NCBI GenBank assembly: GCA_937893675.1
Contig: CALBGI010000049.1
Location: 1-64,000 of the forward strand
DNA: 64,000 nt
DNA from: an uncultured Blautia sp.
GTDB lineage: Bacteria > Bacillota > Clostridia > Lachnospirales > Lachnospiraceae
Direction: 5' to 3'
The position numbers were made by a program, and so were the translations under genes. Under the pieces are notes generated by a model. The model made no database searches. It saw nothing but the letters and a program-made list of their open reading frames with translations, and had not been told where the DNA came from. How positions within the stretch are numbered: position 1 is the stretch's first letter; every line of letters starts with the position of its first letter. Shown piece after piece: positions 34,501 to 44,098 of the stretch.

Positions 34501-37125
34501 TTATTCCTGCGCGGCCCGCAGCCGTTCCACCACTGTCCCGTCATTGAAGAAATGGAGCACAAGCAGCGGGATCACTGCCGCCAGGATCAGATACAGAACA
34601 CCGATGACCGCCGCCGGAGCCAGGGTGAATTTCAGGGTGAAGAACCACATGGACGGCGAATTCAGAGCATTTTTCAGAACCGTCAGCGCCAGCGCTGCCG
34701 CAGCCAGACCGCCGATCACGTCCGCCCCTACGGCATAATACACACCCTCATAGACCACCAGGCGGCGAAGCTGCCGTTTCGTCATGCCGATGCTCTGCAG
34801 GGTGGCAAACTCATGGCGCCGGGTAATCATATTGGTGATGATCATATTTGTAAAGTTGATCAGTCCCGCAAACGCCATGATGCAGCCGATCACACTGCCC
34901 ACAACAAGAATCATATTGCGGATGGAATCCGCCTGCGCCTTGATCAGCTTCGTGGACGTATAAGCAACGGAGGAATCACTTTCCACATAGTCACTGAGCG
35001 CCTGTTCCATCTGCTGCTTTTGCGCTTCTTCTGTATTAAATCCATAGCTCAGCAGCGTGGGAGTTTCATAAAGCTCCTGAAATGCTTTGTCCGATAGGAA
35101 GACAAAGGGCGCGTCCCCGCCAATATTTCCTCGCGCTGTGGTGGTTGTGGGCGTTTCCTGTTCCGTCCCCACCAGGGTCGCCTTGGCAAGAATCGTACAG
35201 GTTTTCACAATCTCCCCGTCTTTATAAAAAGAAATTTGATTCCCCACCTTCAGCGCTTCCGTGGTCGGGTCCTTTTGCGGCGCCCCAGTCAGATTATCCA
35301 TGTCGCAGCCTACAATCACATAGTCTCCGGTCAGCATTTTCTGCTTCAGGAGCTCTTTGTCCTTTTCTCCCTCGAAAATCGCCATATCTTCCCAGAAATT
35401 CTCCGAAGCTCCCATCACGTTTCCGTAGCAGCGGCCTTCCTCGTCCGCTCTCAGGTACAAAGGATAGCCATTCGTATTTTCGCACACCAGATTCCCGTAT
35501 TCGTTCAGGGTCAGCTCCAGCTCCTCAAAGCCATAATCCACCTGCACGTTTCTGTCATCCATGGTATTCCGGTAGAGATACCGTTCGTCTTTTACGCCGG
35601 GCTGTTCCCGGATCATATCGATCACGCCCTGGGGTACGCCGTCCGTTCTGTGTCCGAAGCCCTTTTCCACATTGAAGGCAATGGAATTGTACACCGTGAA
35701 CTCTGCTTTTGTGCGGCGGCTGATGAATTTTTGTTCATCTATGCTTTGAGTGACAACGACAACCGAGTTGAACATCACAATGCACAGCAGCATGGAAAGA
35801 ATGATAAATACCGAGCGCCGACGGTTTCGTCCCAGATTTGCAAGGGCCATCCGCGGCAGACTTACGCCCCGGCTGCGCCTTTTGGATTTCCCACAGGTAT
35901 TCTTCTCTGTGTAACGAACTGCCTCCAAGGGCGATACCCGCGCCGCCTTCCTGGCCGGCTTCCGTGTGCTGACAAACACCGTCAGTACGGTAAACAACGC
36001 TGCGATAACAAAAATCAGCGGCGACGTAGAGATCTGTGTGCCGGACACACCCCGTTCCAGATTTACAATCTTCATTGCCACAGGCAGCATCCCCCAGCCG
36101 GCAAAAAAGCCCAGAATCAGCCCCACCGGAAGACCGGCAAGCGTCAACCATACCGCCTGGCGGTTGACAATACTTTTTATCTGCCGCGACGAAGCTCCAA
36201 TGGTGCGCAGCAAGCCGTACTGGCGCACATCCTGCATCACCGAAATGTCAAAGATATTGTAAATCAGCAGGTAGCCGCACACGACAAACATCAGGATAAA
36301 CACCGCCGCGAACAGAATCGTTTCCGGCTGCACCATTCCCTGGGCCATCTGATTGGGCGTACTGAGGATAAAATTATCCGCGCTCATGTCCCTGGGATCT
36401 CCGCCCACAGAATAAACAAAATTGTCCAGCTGCTCGTCTATATTTTTCTTGTCCTTCAGGACCACCTCGGAAAAGGTCACGCCGGACAGCGTATGATCTT
36501 CACGGTAGGTATTCCGGAACACATCCGGGTTCTCCTGCACAAACGCCTCCGACACAATGGCAACGCTGAGAGTATCGTTGCTCGCCTCCCACCAGCCGGA
36601 AAGCACCATATCGTAATGGTACGCTTTTCCCCGGATTTCAAATTCCAGAGGCACCGACGCGCCCACCTTCGGTTCCACACCCAGCGCCTTCAGCGCCTTC
36701 TCTGTGGTTGCGATCTCATTTGCCTTTTTGGGCGCTGTCCCATGAGTCGGCTCACAAAATGTCAGCTCCTGCTGAACGCTGTCCGCATAATTGATCTCAA
36801 TGGAATGGCTGGGCGCATTGGTGGCATAAGCGACCACACGGCGATGTCCTGCCTTTTCCACAAAATCGCTGTCCAAAAGCTTTTCAAACTCCTCCTCTGT
36901 CATATAGCCCAGAGTGCCGTCCGCCTTGCTTCCTTTTTGCATCTGCATGGAAAGCTGCATGGACGAAACCATGTGAAACGCCAGGGAAGTAATGGAAGAA
37001 AACAAAAAAGCAGTAAGCATGATCGCCAGCATCGCAGCCAGATTGCGCACCTTGTTTTTCCTGAAATACTGCTTTGCCAGGCGTTTTACTGCTCCCTTTT
37101 TTCTCGAAGAATACGACTGCTTCAT
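34501..37125 (-). CDS. FtsX-type ABC transporter permease A
   Basis: About 874 residues with two FtsX domains. The first membrane segment is at about 30-52, and a large outside domain (55-260) follows. Three spans come next (about 275-395, including CGYLLIYNIFDISVMQDVRQ and YGLLRTIGAS). A second such unit has an outer domain (440-750) and three final spans (from about 755, with FATLQSIGMTKRQLRRLV). This layout is that of macrolide/lipoprotein or peptide-resistance exporters working with a MacB/LolD-type ATPase, encoded just upstream. The open frame allows a GTG at 37134, but ATG 37125 has GGGGGTGA at good spacing. It is related to the permease at 38661-41219. Confidence 0.87.
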   Translation of the reverse strand: MKQSYSSRKKGAVKRLAKQYFRKNKVRNLAAMLAIMLTAFLFSSITSLAFHMVSSMQLSMQMQKGSKADGTLGYMTEEEFEKLLDSDFVEKAGHRRVVAYATNAPSHSIEINYADSVQQELTFCEPTHGTAPKKANEIATTEKALKALGVEPKVGASVPLEFEIRGKAYHYDMVLSGWWEASNDTLSVAIVSEAFVQENPDVFRNTYREDHTLSGVTFSEVVLKDKKNIDEQLDNFVYSVGGDPRDMSADNFILSTPNQMAQGMVQPETILFAAVFILMFVVCGYLLIYNIFDISVMQDVRQYGLLRTIGASSRQIKSIVNRQAVWLTLAGLPVGLILGFFAGWGMLPVAMKIVNLERGVSGTQISTSPLIFVIAALFTVLTVFVSTRKPARKAARVSPLEAVRYTEKNTCGKSKRRSRGVSLPRMALANLGRNRRRSVFIILSMLLCIVMFNSVVVVTQSIDEQKFISRRTKAEFTVYNSIAFNVEKGFGHRTDGVPQGVIDMIREQPGVKDERYLYRNTMDDRNVQVDYGFEELELTLNEYGNLVCENTNGYPLYLRADEEGRCYGNVMGASENFWEDMAIFEGEKDKELLKQKMLTGDYVIVGCDMDNLTGAPQKDPTTEALKVGNQISFYKDGEIVKTCTILAKATLVGTEQETPTTTTARGNIGGDAPFVFLSDKAFQELYETPTLLSYGFNTEEAQKQQMEQALSDYVESDSSVAYTSTKLIKAQADSIRNMILVVGSVIGCIMAFAGLINFTNMIITNMITRRHEFATLQSIGMTKRQLRRLVVYEGVYYAVGADVIGGLAAAALALTVLKNALNSPSMWFFTLKFTLAPAAVIGVLYLILAAVIPLLVLHFFNDGTVVERLRAAQE

Positions 37126-37137
37126 CTCTTTCACCCC

Positions 37138-37803
37138 CTACTGTATCATTCTGCCATCCTCGATGCAGACAATTCGGTCTGCCATCTGGGCAATTTCCAT
37201 ATTATGCGTGATCATCACAAGGGTCTGATGAAACTTTTCGCTGGTCACCTTCAAAAGCTCCATGACATCGCTGCTGGTACGGCTGTCCAGATTCCCCGTG
37301 GGTTCGTCTGCCAGGATAATGGCCGGCTTGGAAACCAGGGCCCGGGCAATGGCTACTCTCTGCTGCTGGCCGCCGGACAAATTTCCCGGCAGATCATTCA
37401 GCTTTTCTTCCAGAGACAGGACCTTTATCACCTCTTTCAGAAAATCCTCATCCACCTTTCCTCCGTCCAGCCCCACCGGCAGCACAATATTTTCATACAC
37501 ATTGAGGACCGGTATCAGATTATAGTTCTGAAAGATGAAACCAATGTTTCTCCTGCGGAACATGGTAAGATCCTCCTCCTTCATATCCAGCAAATTTCTC
37601 CCCCGGATCATCACGCTCCCGGAGGTGGGGCGGTCAAGCCCTCCGATCATATTGAGGAGCGTGGATTTTCCGCTGCCGGACGTACCGACAACTGCCACAA
37701 ATTCACCTTTTTCCACCGTAAAGGACACGCCGTCCAGGGCGCGGACCTGATTTTCCCCGGCTCCGTATATCTTTCGCAAATCTTTTGTTTCCAGTATTTT
37801 CAT
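37138..37803 (-). CDS. ABC transporter ATPase A (LolD/MacB/BceA class)
   Basis: A 221-residue ATPase with Walker A GTSGSGKST, Q-loop FQNYNL, signature LSGGQQQRVAIARAL, Walker B IILADEPTGNLD and switch His in MITHN. Very close to the ATPase at 37985-38671, so the two transporters are duplicates facing away from a shared control region. It powers permease A. The gene has GGGAGG before ATG and leads its operon. Confidence 0.95.
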   Translation of the reverse strand: MKILETKDLRKIYGAGENQVRALDGVSFTVEKGEFVAVVGTSGSGKSTLLNMIGGLDRPTSGSVMIRGRNLLDMKEEDLTMFRRRNIGFIFQNYNLIPVLNVYENIVLPVGLDGGKVDEDFLKEVIKVLSLEEKLNDLPGNLSGGQQQRVAIARALVSKPAIILADEPTGNLDSRTSSDVMELLKVTSEKFHQTLVMITHNMEIAQMADRIVCIEDGRMIQ

Positions 37804-37848
37804 AACGAAAACCTCCCGCTTCTTTTTTATGCTTTCAGCTTAGCAGGT

Positions 37849-37933
37849 ACTTCTTACAATCTTCTTACAATTGCCGGAGAAAATTTATCTCCCCTATGCT
37901 ATAATAGATTTTTGTAATGAGATTGTAAGAAGT
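37849..37933. promoter_or_regulatory. Shared control region with direct repeats and an extended -10 promoter
   Basis: TTCTTACAAT occurs twice in direct order (37851-37860 and 37862-37871), an 11-base period, so both face the same side of the helix. A reverse copy is at 37922-37931; the 13-base arms 37849-37861 and 37921-37933 are perfect inverted repeats. On the plus strand TGCTATAAT (-10 at 37900-37905) has no -35 box at the right place, as expected for an activated promoter. On the minus strand the repeats lie where a -35 would be for CATAAA (37831-37826). OmpR/PhoB-type regulators bind such repeats; the likely one is encoded at 41253-41918. Confidence 0.7.
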
Positions 37934-37984
37934 GTCCGCTATACTGAGACTACCAAGACAAAAACACATCGGGAGGTTATGGCT

Positions 37985-38671
37985 ATGACAATCTTACAAA
38001 CAGAAAATCTGAAAAAAATATATGGAAGCGGCGAAAGCGAGGTGCGCGCCCTGGACGGCGTATCGATCACTGTAGAGGAGGGCGAATTCGTGGCTGTGGT
38101 AGGTACGTCCGGCAGCGGAAAATCCACGCTGTTGAATATGATTGGCGGCCTCGACCGCCCAACTGCCGGAACTGTCACCATCCGCGGCAAAAACCTTCTG
38201 AAAATGAAAGACGAAGCCCTGACTGTTTTCCGAAGAAGAAATATCGGCTTTGTCTTTCAAAACTACAACCTTCTTCCTGTCCTCAACGTATACGAAAACA
38301 TTGTATATCCCATTGAAATAGACGGCGGAAAAACAGATACCGCCTTTGTAAAGGAAATCATCCGCACACTGGGACTGGAAAAGAAGCTGAAAAATATGCC
38401 CAACACCCTGTCCGGAGGGCAGCAACAGCGAGTGGCCATTGCCCGGGCTCTCGCAACAAAGCCGGCCATCATCCTGGCAGACGAGCCTACCGGAAATCTG
38501 GATTCCAAGACAGGCACCGACGTCCTCCTGCTGATGCGCTCTATCAGCAGGCAATTTCACCAGACAACCATGATGATTACCCACAATGAGGAAATCGCCC
38601 AGATGGCTGACCGTATTATCCGCATTGAGGACGGAAAGGTCGTTTCGGGAGGTGACCGGCATGCATGCTAA
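37985..38671 (+). CDS. ABC transporter ATPase B (LolD/MacB/BceA class)
   Basis: A 228-residue ATPase with Walker A GTSGSGKST, Q-loop FQNYNLLP, signature LSGGQQQRVAIARAL, Walker B IILADEPTGNLD and MITHN. The open frame reaches back to 37871, but ATG 37985 is chosen. GGGAGG lies eight bases upstream, and the protein then starts like its paralogue (MTILQTENLKKIYG against MKILETKDLRKIYG). It drives permease B, with which it overlaps by 11 bases. Confidence 0.95.
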   Translation: MTILQTENLKKIYGSGESEVRALDGVSITVEEGEFVAVVGTSGSGKSTLLNMIGGLDRPTAGTVTIRGKNLLKMKDEALTVFRRRNIGFVFQNYNLLPVLNVYENIVYPIEIDGGKTDTAFVKEIIRTLGLEKKLKNMPNTLSGGQQQRVAIARALATKPAIILADEPTGNLDSKTGTDVLLLMRSISRQFHQTTMMITHNEEIAQMADRIIRIEDGKVVSGGDRHAC

Positions 38672-41219
38672 CCGAAACAAAAACGCTCTGAAGCGCGTGG
38701 AAAAGGGAATGATGCAGGCCAACCGCACCCGAAACCTTTTTGCCATACTGGCCGTCATCCTCACCACCTTCATGATCACCACGGTTTTCAGCCTGGGCAT
38801 CAACTACTCTCAAAACGCAAAGCTCATGCAGATCCGCATGGCAGGCACCACGGCCAACGCAGCGCTGTCCATGCCTACTGCTGCACAGAAAGAAAAAATC
38901 CAATCTCTTGACTATGTCAGATCCGTTGGCGTTCAGTACCCCATAGGGGAGGTTTCCGAAACGAACGCAGAAGGGCGGAAGCTTTCTGTCGCGCTCTCCT
39001 GTTATGATGCATCCGAATGGGACAATCATTATGAGAAGACGATCAGCAAAATAAACGGCGCTTATCCCACCAGAGAAAACGAGATCATGCTCTCGGAAGA
39101 TGCCCTAGCGCAGCTTGGCATCAAAACTCCGGAGCTTCACATGGAGCTTTTGCTCTCCTACACAGACAAAAACGGCCCTCAGCAAAAAACCTTCTCTCTA
39201 AGCGGATGGTTCCGCTCCTACACCGGCGCCGGCACTGGCTTCTTGTCGGAAGCCTACTGCAAAAACGCAGGTTATACGCTGGAAACGGACGGGATTTTGT
39301 CTCTGACCCTGAAAAAAACACCGCAGGATTTCCAGCGTTTGAAGCAGGATGTACCCTTAAGCGAAAATCAAACACTGGAGAGCAACTTTGAGTTGGATTC
39401 CCAGGGCGGTTCTGTCATTGCCATGCTCATTTTGCTGGTGTTCTTTATCATCGGCAGCGGATATCTTCTGATTTACAATATCCTCTACATTTCCATTGCA
39501 AAGGACACCCGTTTTTACGGCCTGATCAAAACTCTGGGCACTACGCAGACGCAGATAAAAGCTCTGGTAAAAAGCCAGGCGCTTCGTTTTGCCTGCATCG
39601 GTATTCCCGTTGGCATTCTGGCGGCGACAGCAGTTTCCTTTGTGCTGGCTCCCTTTGTGCTGAAAAGAGCCTTTGACGAGGGTTTTTCCTCCATGGATAT
39701 CGTGGTGTTTTTCCACCCGTCTATCTATGTGCTTTCCGTCCTCTTTTCTGCGGCAACCGTATTTTTTGCCTGCAATGCCCCCGCAAAGGCCGCTGCAAAA
39801 ATTTCTCCGGTGGAGGCATTAAAATTTCAGAGCTTCTCCCCCCAAAGGAAAAAAGACCGGAATTCTACCAACGGCGGAAAACTCCATGTTATGGCATTTC
39901 ACAATGTTTTCCGGGACAAAAAACGCGCGCTCCTTGTGTTTCTGTCTTTATTTATGGGAATCACCATGATTTTGGGCGTAAACGGAATCGTCAAAAGCTT
40001 TAAGGTGGAAAATTTCATCAAAGAGGATATGGATTACCATTTTGAGTATCAGGACGTTCAGTTCACCCAGCCCGAACAGTCCGAAAAAGAGACACCTCAG
40101 TTTGACCGTCATTTCGTAGAGCAGCTAAAACAGCTTGACGGGATAAAAACAGTGGATATACGAAACGCCGTCTGGGCTGCCATTGATTTTGACAGGGAAG
40201 CGCTGGGAGATTTTATGCGTGCCCAGTATCCGGACACCCGCTATTATTCCCAGGGAAAATCCCTGGAGGAAATGATTTCAGATATGGAAGCATTCGCCGC
40301 AGAAGGACAATACGGCTGCTATATTCTGACCCTTGACGATGAATCTGTTCTGGAAGCCTACAACCAGACACACGATATCCCCATAGATATTGAGGCCTAC
40401 CTGCGCGGTGAGGTTGCCGTTTCCGGCACGGACAACGACTATTTTACCCCAAATGCAGCGCTGGTGGGACAAACGCTCACTCTGACTGCCAACAGCGCAG
40501 ACGGAACTGCACAGGAGTTCTATATCGGCGGCGCCTTTGATTATGAGGATTACAAAAGCACCGCGGCCAACGCTATGGGACGGCACACCTTCCTGGACGC
40601 GGCGCCAAGCATTATCTATGTCAGCGAAGCGGGGATGGAGCGTCTGACAAAAGCCCCTCTCATCGCCCACATCGGCGTGGATATCGAAGACCTTTCCCGG
40701 CTGGAAACCATTGACAGCCAGCTGCAGGAGATCAACAGCACCCTGACCGCCTCAGAATGGAGTTTTAAAAGCGCAGTCGAACGAGTGCAGCTTTTTGAGC
40801 AGACAAACTACGCTCTGAATCTCCTGGGCAACGGCATCGCTGTCCTCCTCATTATTATCGGACTGGTAAACTTCATCAATGTAATGCTCACCAGCGTCGT
40901 TTCCCGAAAAAATGAGTTTGCGATCATGGAGAGCATCGGAACAACAAAGAAACAGATCCAACGGATCCTTACCCTAGAAGGCGGCATTTATGCCCTCATT
41001 TCCACCGGACTCATCATGACTCTCGGAAATGCATTCCTCCTCCTTGTGGCGGACGCTGTCCCGCATATTGCAAACTATGCGGAATTTACCTATCCCTTCG
41101 GTCTTGTGGCCGGCCTCATCGGAGCGATCTTTGTCATCTGTCTGAGCGTTCCGGGGATCGTCTACCGGGCAATTTCCAGAGAAACCGTCATTGAACGGCT
41201 CCACAATTTTGAAAACTGA
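38661..41219 (+). CDS. FtsX-type ABC transporter permease B
   Basis: About 852 residues with the same two-unit FtsX layout as permease A: first span at about 27-50, outer domain, spans at about 245-380 (GSGYLLIYNILYISIAKDTR), second outer domain, and final spans near 710-840 (FAIMESIGTTKKQIQRIL). Start ATG 38661 has GGGAGGTGA eight bases upstream. Followed at once by a response regulator and kinase, it probably exports or releases a membrane-active peptide sensed by that pair. The size and two FtsX domains are unlike the 10-span BceB permeases. Confidence 0.87.
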   Translation: MHANRNKNALKRVEKGMMQANRTRNLFAILAVILTTFMITTVFSLGINYSQNAKLMQIRMAGTTANAALSMPTAAQKEKIQSLDYVRSVGVQYPIGEVSETNAEGRKLSVALSCYDASEWDNHYEKTISKINGAYPTRENEIMLSEDALAQLGIKTPELHMELLLSYTDKNGPQQKTFSLSGWFRSYTGAGTGFLSEAYCKNAGYTLETDGILSLTLKKTPQDFQRLKQDVPLSENQTLESNFELDSQGGSVIAMLILLVFFIIGSGYLLIYNILYISIAKDTRFYGLIKTLGTTQTQIKALVKSQALRFACIGIPVGILAATAVSFVLAPFVLKRAFDEGFSSMDIVVFFHPSIYVLSVLFSAATVFFACNAPAKAAAKISPVEALKFQSFSPQRKKDRNSTNGGKLHVMAFHNVFRDKKRALLVFLSLFMGITMILGVNGIVKSFKVENFIKEDMDYHFEYQDVQFTQPEQSEKETPQFDRHFVEQLKQLDGIKTVDIRNAVWAAIDFDREALGDFMRAQYPDTRYYSQGKSLEEMISDMEAFAAEGQYGCYILTLDDESVLEAYNQTHDIPIDIEAYLRGEVAVSGTDNDYFTPNAALVGQTLTLTANSADGTAQEFYIGGAFDYEDYKSTAANAMGRHTFLDAAPSIIYVSEAGMERLTKAPLIAHIGVDIEDLSRLETIDSQLQEINSTLTASEWSFKSAVERVQLFEQTNYALNLLGNGIAVLLIIIGLVNFINVMLTSVVSRKNEFAIMESIGTTKKQIQRILTLEGGIYALISTGLIMTLGNAFLLLVADAVPHIANYAEFTYPFGLVAGLIGAIFVICLSVPGIVYRAISRETVIERLHNFEN

Positions 41220-41252
41220 TTTCCACAAATCCAAAAAGGGAGGGCTTATTTC

Positions 41253-41918
41253 ATGGCAAATATCTTTCTGCTGGAGGATGACACCATTTTGAGCAAGGGA
41301 ATTTCCATTGCTCTCAAAAAAGACGGCCATACCGTTACCGCGGTCTACGGCTTTTGGGAGGCTCTGCGCCAGTACGACGGACATTCCTATGACCTGCTCC
41401 TTCTGGACATCAATCTTCCGGACGGCAGCGGTCTTGGCTTCTGCAAAAAGGTCCGGGAGACCTCTGAAACCCCGGTTCTCTTTCTGACTGCCAACGATAC
41501 GGAGGAAGATATGCTGGAAGGATTTTCTGCCGGATGCGACGACTATATCTCCAAACCCTTTTCTCTGGAAGTGCTTCGCAAAAAGGTTCTGGCGATCCTG
41601 AAACGGACAGTCAAGGACAGCGCCCGCATACGATACAGGGATTTGGAGGTGGATACCGACAAATGTCAGGTATTGCTGAAGGGCGCGGAAATTCACCTCA
41701 CCTCCACGGAATACCGGCTGCTCACTTATCTGATGCAAAACCGGGGCATGGTGGTAACCAAGGCCATGCTCCAGGAAAATCTGTGGGATATTGACGGAAA
41801 TTTCATTGATGATAACACTGTGCGCGTAAATATCAAGCGTCTGCGGCAGAAGCTAAAAGACGAAAAACAGGAATACATTGTCACTGTTTTCGGTATGGGC
41901 TATACCTTTGGAGAATAA
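41253..41918 (+). CDS. OmpR-family response regulator
   Basis: A 221-residue regulator. The receiver domain (1-115) has acidic pocket EDD, phosphoacceptor Asp in LLLLDINLPDGSG at about 51, Thr in LFLTAND and Lys in SKPF. The winged-helix DNA-binding domain (about 125-221) ends in VNIKRLRQKLKD and VFGMGYTFGE. It is probably the activator that binds the TTCTTACAAT repeats at 37851-37871 and controls both ABC operons. GGGAGGG precedes ATG, and the kinase gene starts two bases after its stop. Confidence 0.94.
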   Translation: MANIFLLEDDTILSKGISIALKKDGHTVTAVYGFWEALRQYDGHSYDLLLLDINLPDGSGLGFCKKVRETSETPVLFLTANDTEEDMLEGFSAGCDDYISKPFSLEVLRKKVLAILKRTVKDSARIRYRDLEVDTDKCQVLLKGAEIHLTSTEYRLLTYLMQNRGMVVTKAMLQENLWDIDGNFIDDNTVRVNIKRLRQKLKDEKQEYIVTVFGMGYTFGE

Positions 41919-41920
41919 CT

Positions 41921-42943
41921 ATGAGACATTTCAAAATTTACAGAAAACTGATATTGGTGCTTGCGGTTTATACGGCCATTCTGGCCGCTGTTGCCGCGCT
42001 GTTCTGGAAAAGCAGTTCTGTCTTTCCGGTTCTTCTTGGCATCGCTCCGATTTTGCTGTGCTGCCTTTTGTTTTTGCTGGATTTTCTGCACAACCGCTAC
42101 GACGATGACCTTCTGGAAAAGATCACGCTGCTCATTGAAGCCCTGACAGAGCAGCAGGAGCCTCATGTGTTTCCCGAAGACGAAGACACCCTGACCGCAA
42201 GGCTGCAGCACCAGCTCCTGAAGCTCCGCAATATCCTGATTGCCCAGAATCAAATGCTGGCGCAGGAAAAAGAGCAGATCAAGACACTGATATCCGACAT
42301 CTCCCACCAGATCAAAACACCGGTTGCCGCGGCCAACACCTTTGCCCAGCTGCTGGGAGACCATACCCTTCCCCCGGAAGAGCAGGCCGAGTATATCGCC
42401 ACACTGCAGACCGCCCTGGAGAAGCTTACCTTTCTCACAAACAGCCTTATCAAAATGTCCCGCCTGGAAAGCGGTCTCATCCGATTGCGGCCGTCCAAAA
42501 ACAGCCTGAACGAAATTGTGCTGCAGTCGGTAAAAACCGTGTACGCCAGGGCAAAGGAGAAAAACACCACGATCACTTTTGACTGTCCCCAGAACTTTGA
42601 GGCTGTGCTCGACTTCAACTGGACAGCCGAGGCCATCACAAACGTCCTGGACAACGCGGTCAAATACACGCCCTGCGGCGGTCTCATCCGCGTATGCATC
42701 ACGGAATACCCCTCCTACCTGCGCCTTGACATTGCTGACAACGGTCCCGGCATTCCAGAGGAGGAACAGGCCAAAATCTTCAGCCGGTTTTACCGCGGAA
42801 AACAGTCCGCCGGTGTGGACGGCGTCGGAATCGGCCTTTATCTCACCCGGGATATTGTCAATAAACAAAACGGATATGTGAAGGTTTCATCAGATGAAAC
42901 GGGAAGTATGTTCTCGCTGTTTTTGAAGAAGGGACAGGGTTAG
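41921..42943 (+). CDS. Small intramembrane-type sensor histidine kinase
   Basis: A 340-residue kinase with two closely spaced N-terminal spans (about 10-30 and 35-55), no outer sensor domain, an H-box SDISHQIKTPVAAAN at about 125, N-box NVLDNAVKYTP and G-boxes DIADNGPGIP and GVGIGLYLT. This BceS-like form usually senses through its ABC transporter. It overlaps the stop of the convergent glycerate kinase gene by four bases. Confidence 0.92.
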   Translation: MRHFKIYRKLILVLAVYTAILAAVAALFWKSSSVFPVLLGIAPILLCCLLFLLDFLHNRYDDDLLEKITLLIEALTEQQEPHVFPEDEDTLTARLQHQLLKLRNILIAQNQMLAQEKEQIKTLISDISHQIKTPVAAANTFAQLLGDHTLPPEEQAEYIATLQTALEKLTFLTNSLIKMSRLESGLIRLRPSKNSLNEIVLQSVKTVYARAKEKNTTITFDCPQNFEAVLDFNWTAEAITNVLDNAVKYTPCGGLIRVCITEYPSYLRLDIADNGPGIPEEEQAKIFSRFYRGKQSAGVDGVGIGLYLTRDIVNKQNGYVKVSSDETGSMFSLFLKKGQG

Positions 42944-44070
42944 AGCAGCCGGAAAACCTGTTCTGCCGTCAGCACCATGTTTCTTTTGGCATTCTCTGGA
43001 ATCATGGCCTCTTCCAGTGTGCTCACCCCCGATATGATAGAAAAGAAAGCATCAATTCCGTTTTCATTACATTTTCCAGCCCCTTCGCCCACACTGCCGG
43101 TGAATGCCAAAACCTTTTTTCCATGTTTTTTCGCTAATCTGGCCACTCCTATAGGAGCTTTCCCCATAGCCGTCTGTGCATCCAGACGCCCTTCGCCAGT
43201 CACAACCACATCTGCTTCTTTAATATCTGCTTCAAGAGCCACTGCCTGCAGCACAATATCAATTCCCGGTTTCAATTCTGCATTGGGGAAATAGCTAAAA
43301 AAGGCAAAACCCAAACCACCAGCAGCTCCTGCACCTTCTCTGTTCCGGTTATCCCGTCCCACAAAAGCGGCCGTTTTATCTGCATAATGGCACATTTTTT
43401 GTTCTAATCCCTGCTTTTCTTCCTCTTTTACGCCTTTCTGGGCACCAAAAATATAAACCGCTCCATTTTCCCCACATAAGGGATTTTTCACATCACAGGC
43501 TACTTGAAAATGGCAATTTAAAATTTCCTCTGACACCTGTTCGCTACTGATTTCTGCAATTTTGTCCAGGTTCCGAATACCTCTTCCTATAGAGTTTCCA
43601 TTTTTGTCTGTAAACCAAAAACCCAAGGCTTGAAGCAGCCCAACGCCCCCATCTACAGTAGCGCTTCCGCCGATGCCCACAATAAATTCTCGACACCCTC
43701 TTTCAGCAGCATCTAAAATCATTTCTCCCACCCCATAGGTGGTAGCATCTAAAGGATTTCGTTCTTCCTCCGGCACCAAAGTAAGCCCTGCAGCTTCGGC
43801 CATCTCCACAACCGCTGTTTTTCCGTCAGCCAAAATCCCATATCTTGCCTGCACCGGTTTGCCCAGCGGCCCGGTAACTGTCACGGAAACATATTTTCCT
43901 CCCAGTCCCTCTACCAGTGCCTGGGTAGTTCCCTCTCCTCCGTCAGCCAACGGTTTCACCAAAACCTCTGCCGCCGGCTTTGCCCTCAGAATTCCTTTCA
44001 GAACAGCCTGTCCAGCCTCCATGGAAGTCAGGCTCCCCTTAAACGAATCAATCGCTGCAACAACCTTCAT
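42940..44070 (-). CDS. Glycerate kinase (GlxK/GarK family)
   Basis: About 376 residues. It matches type-1 glycerate kinases from the start (VVAAIDSFKGSLTSMEAGQA), with PLADGGEGTTQALVEGLGG, IVGIGGSATVDGGVGLLQAL and VVTGEGRLDAQTAMGKAPIG. The enzyme phosphorylates glycerate so it can enter glycolysis. It is the last gene of the rhamnosidase operon, so the glycoside used may release glycerate or a uronate or aldarate that yields it (inference). ATG 44070 is preferred over GTG 44076 because of spacing from GAGG. Confidence 0.93.
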   Translation of the reverse strand: MKVVAAIDSFKGSLTSMEAGQAVLKGILRAKPAAEVLVKPLADGGEGTTQALVEGLGGKYVSVTVTGPLGKPVQARYGILADGKTAVVEMAEAAGLTLVPEEERNPLDATTYGVGEMILDAAERGCREFIVGIGGSATVDGGVGLLQALGFWFTDKNGNSIGRGIRNLDKIAEISSEQVSEEILNCHFQVACDVKNPLCGENGAVYIFGAQKGVKEEEKQGLEQKMCHYADKTAAFVGRDNRNREGAGAAGGLGFAFFSYFPNAELKPGIDIVLQAVALEADIKEADVVVTGEGRLDAQTAMGKAPIGVARLAKKHGKKVLAFTGSVGEGAGKCNENGIDAFFSIISGVSTLEEAMIPENAKRNMVLTAEQVFRLL

Positions 44071-44098
44071 ATACACCCTCGCTCTCTCTATATCGTTC

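Noticed and set aside
35236..37917. Open frame of 893 codons on the plus strand
   Set aside because: It is the shadow of permease A and its ATPase: His/Arg/Gln-rich, no domain, no ribosome binding site, and it crosses two real genes.
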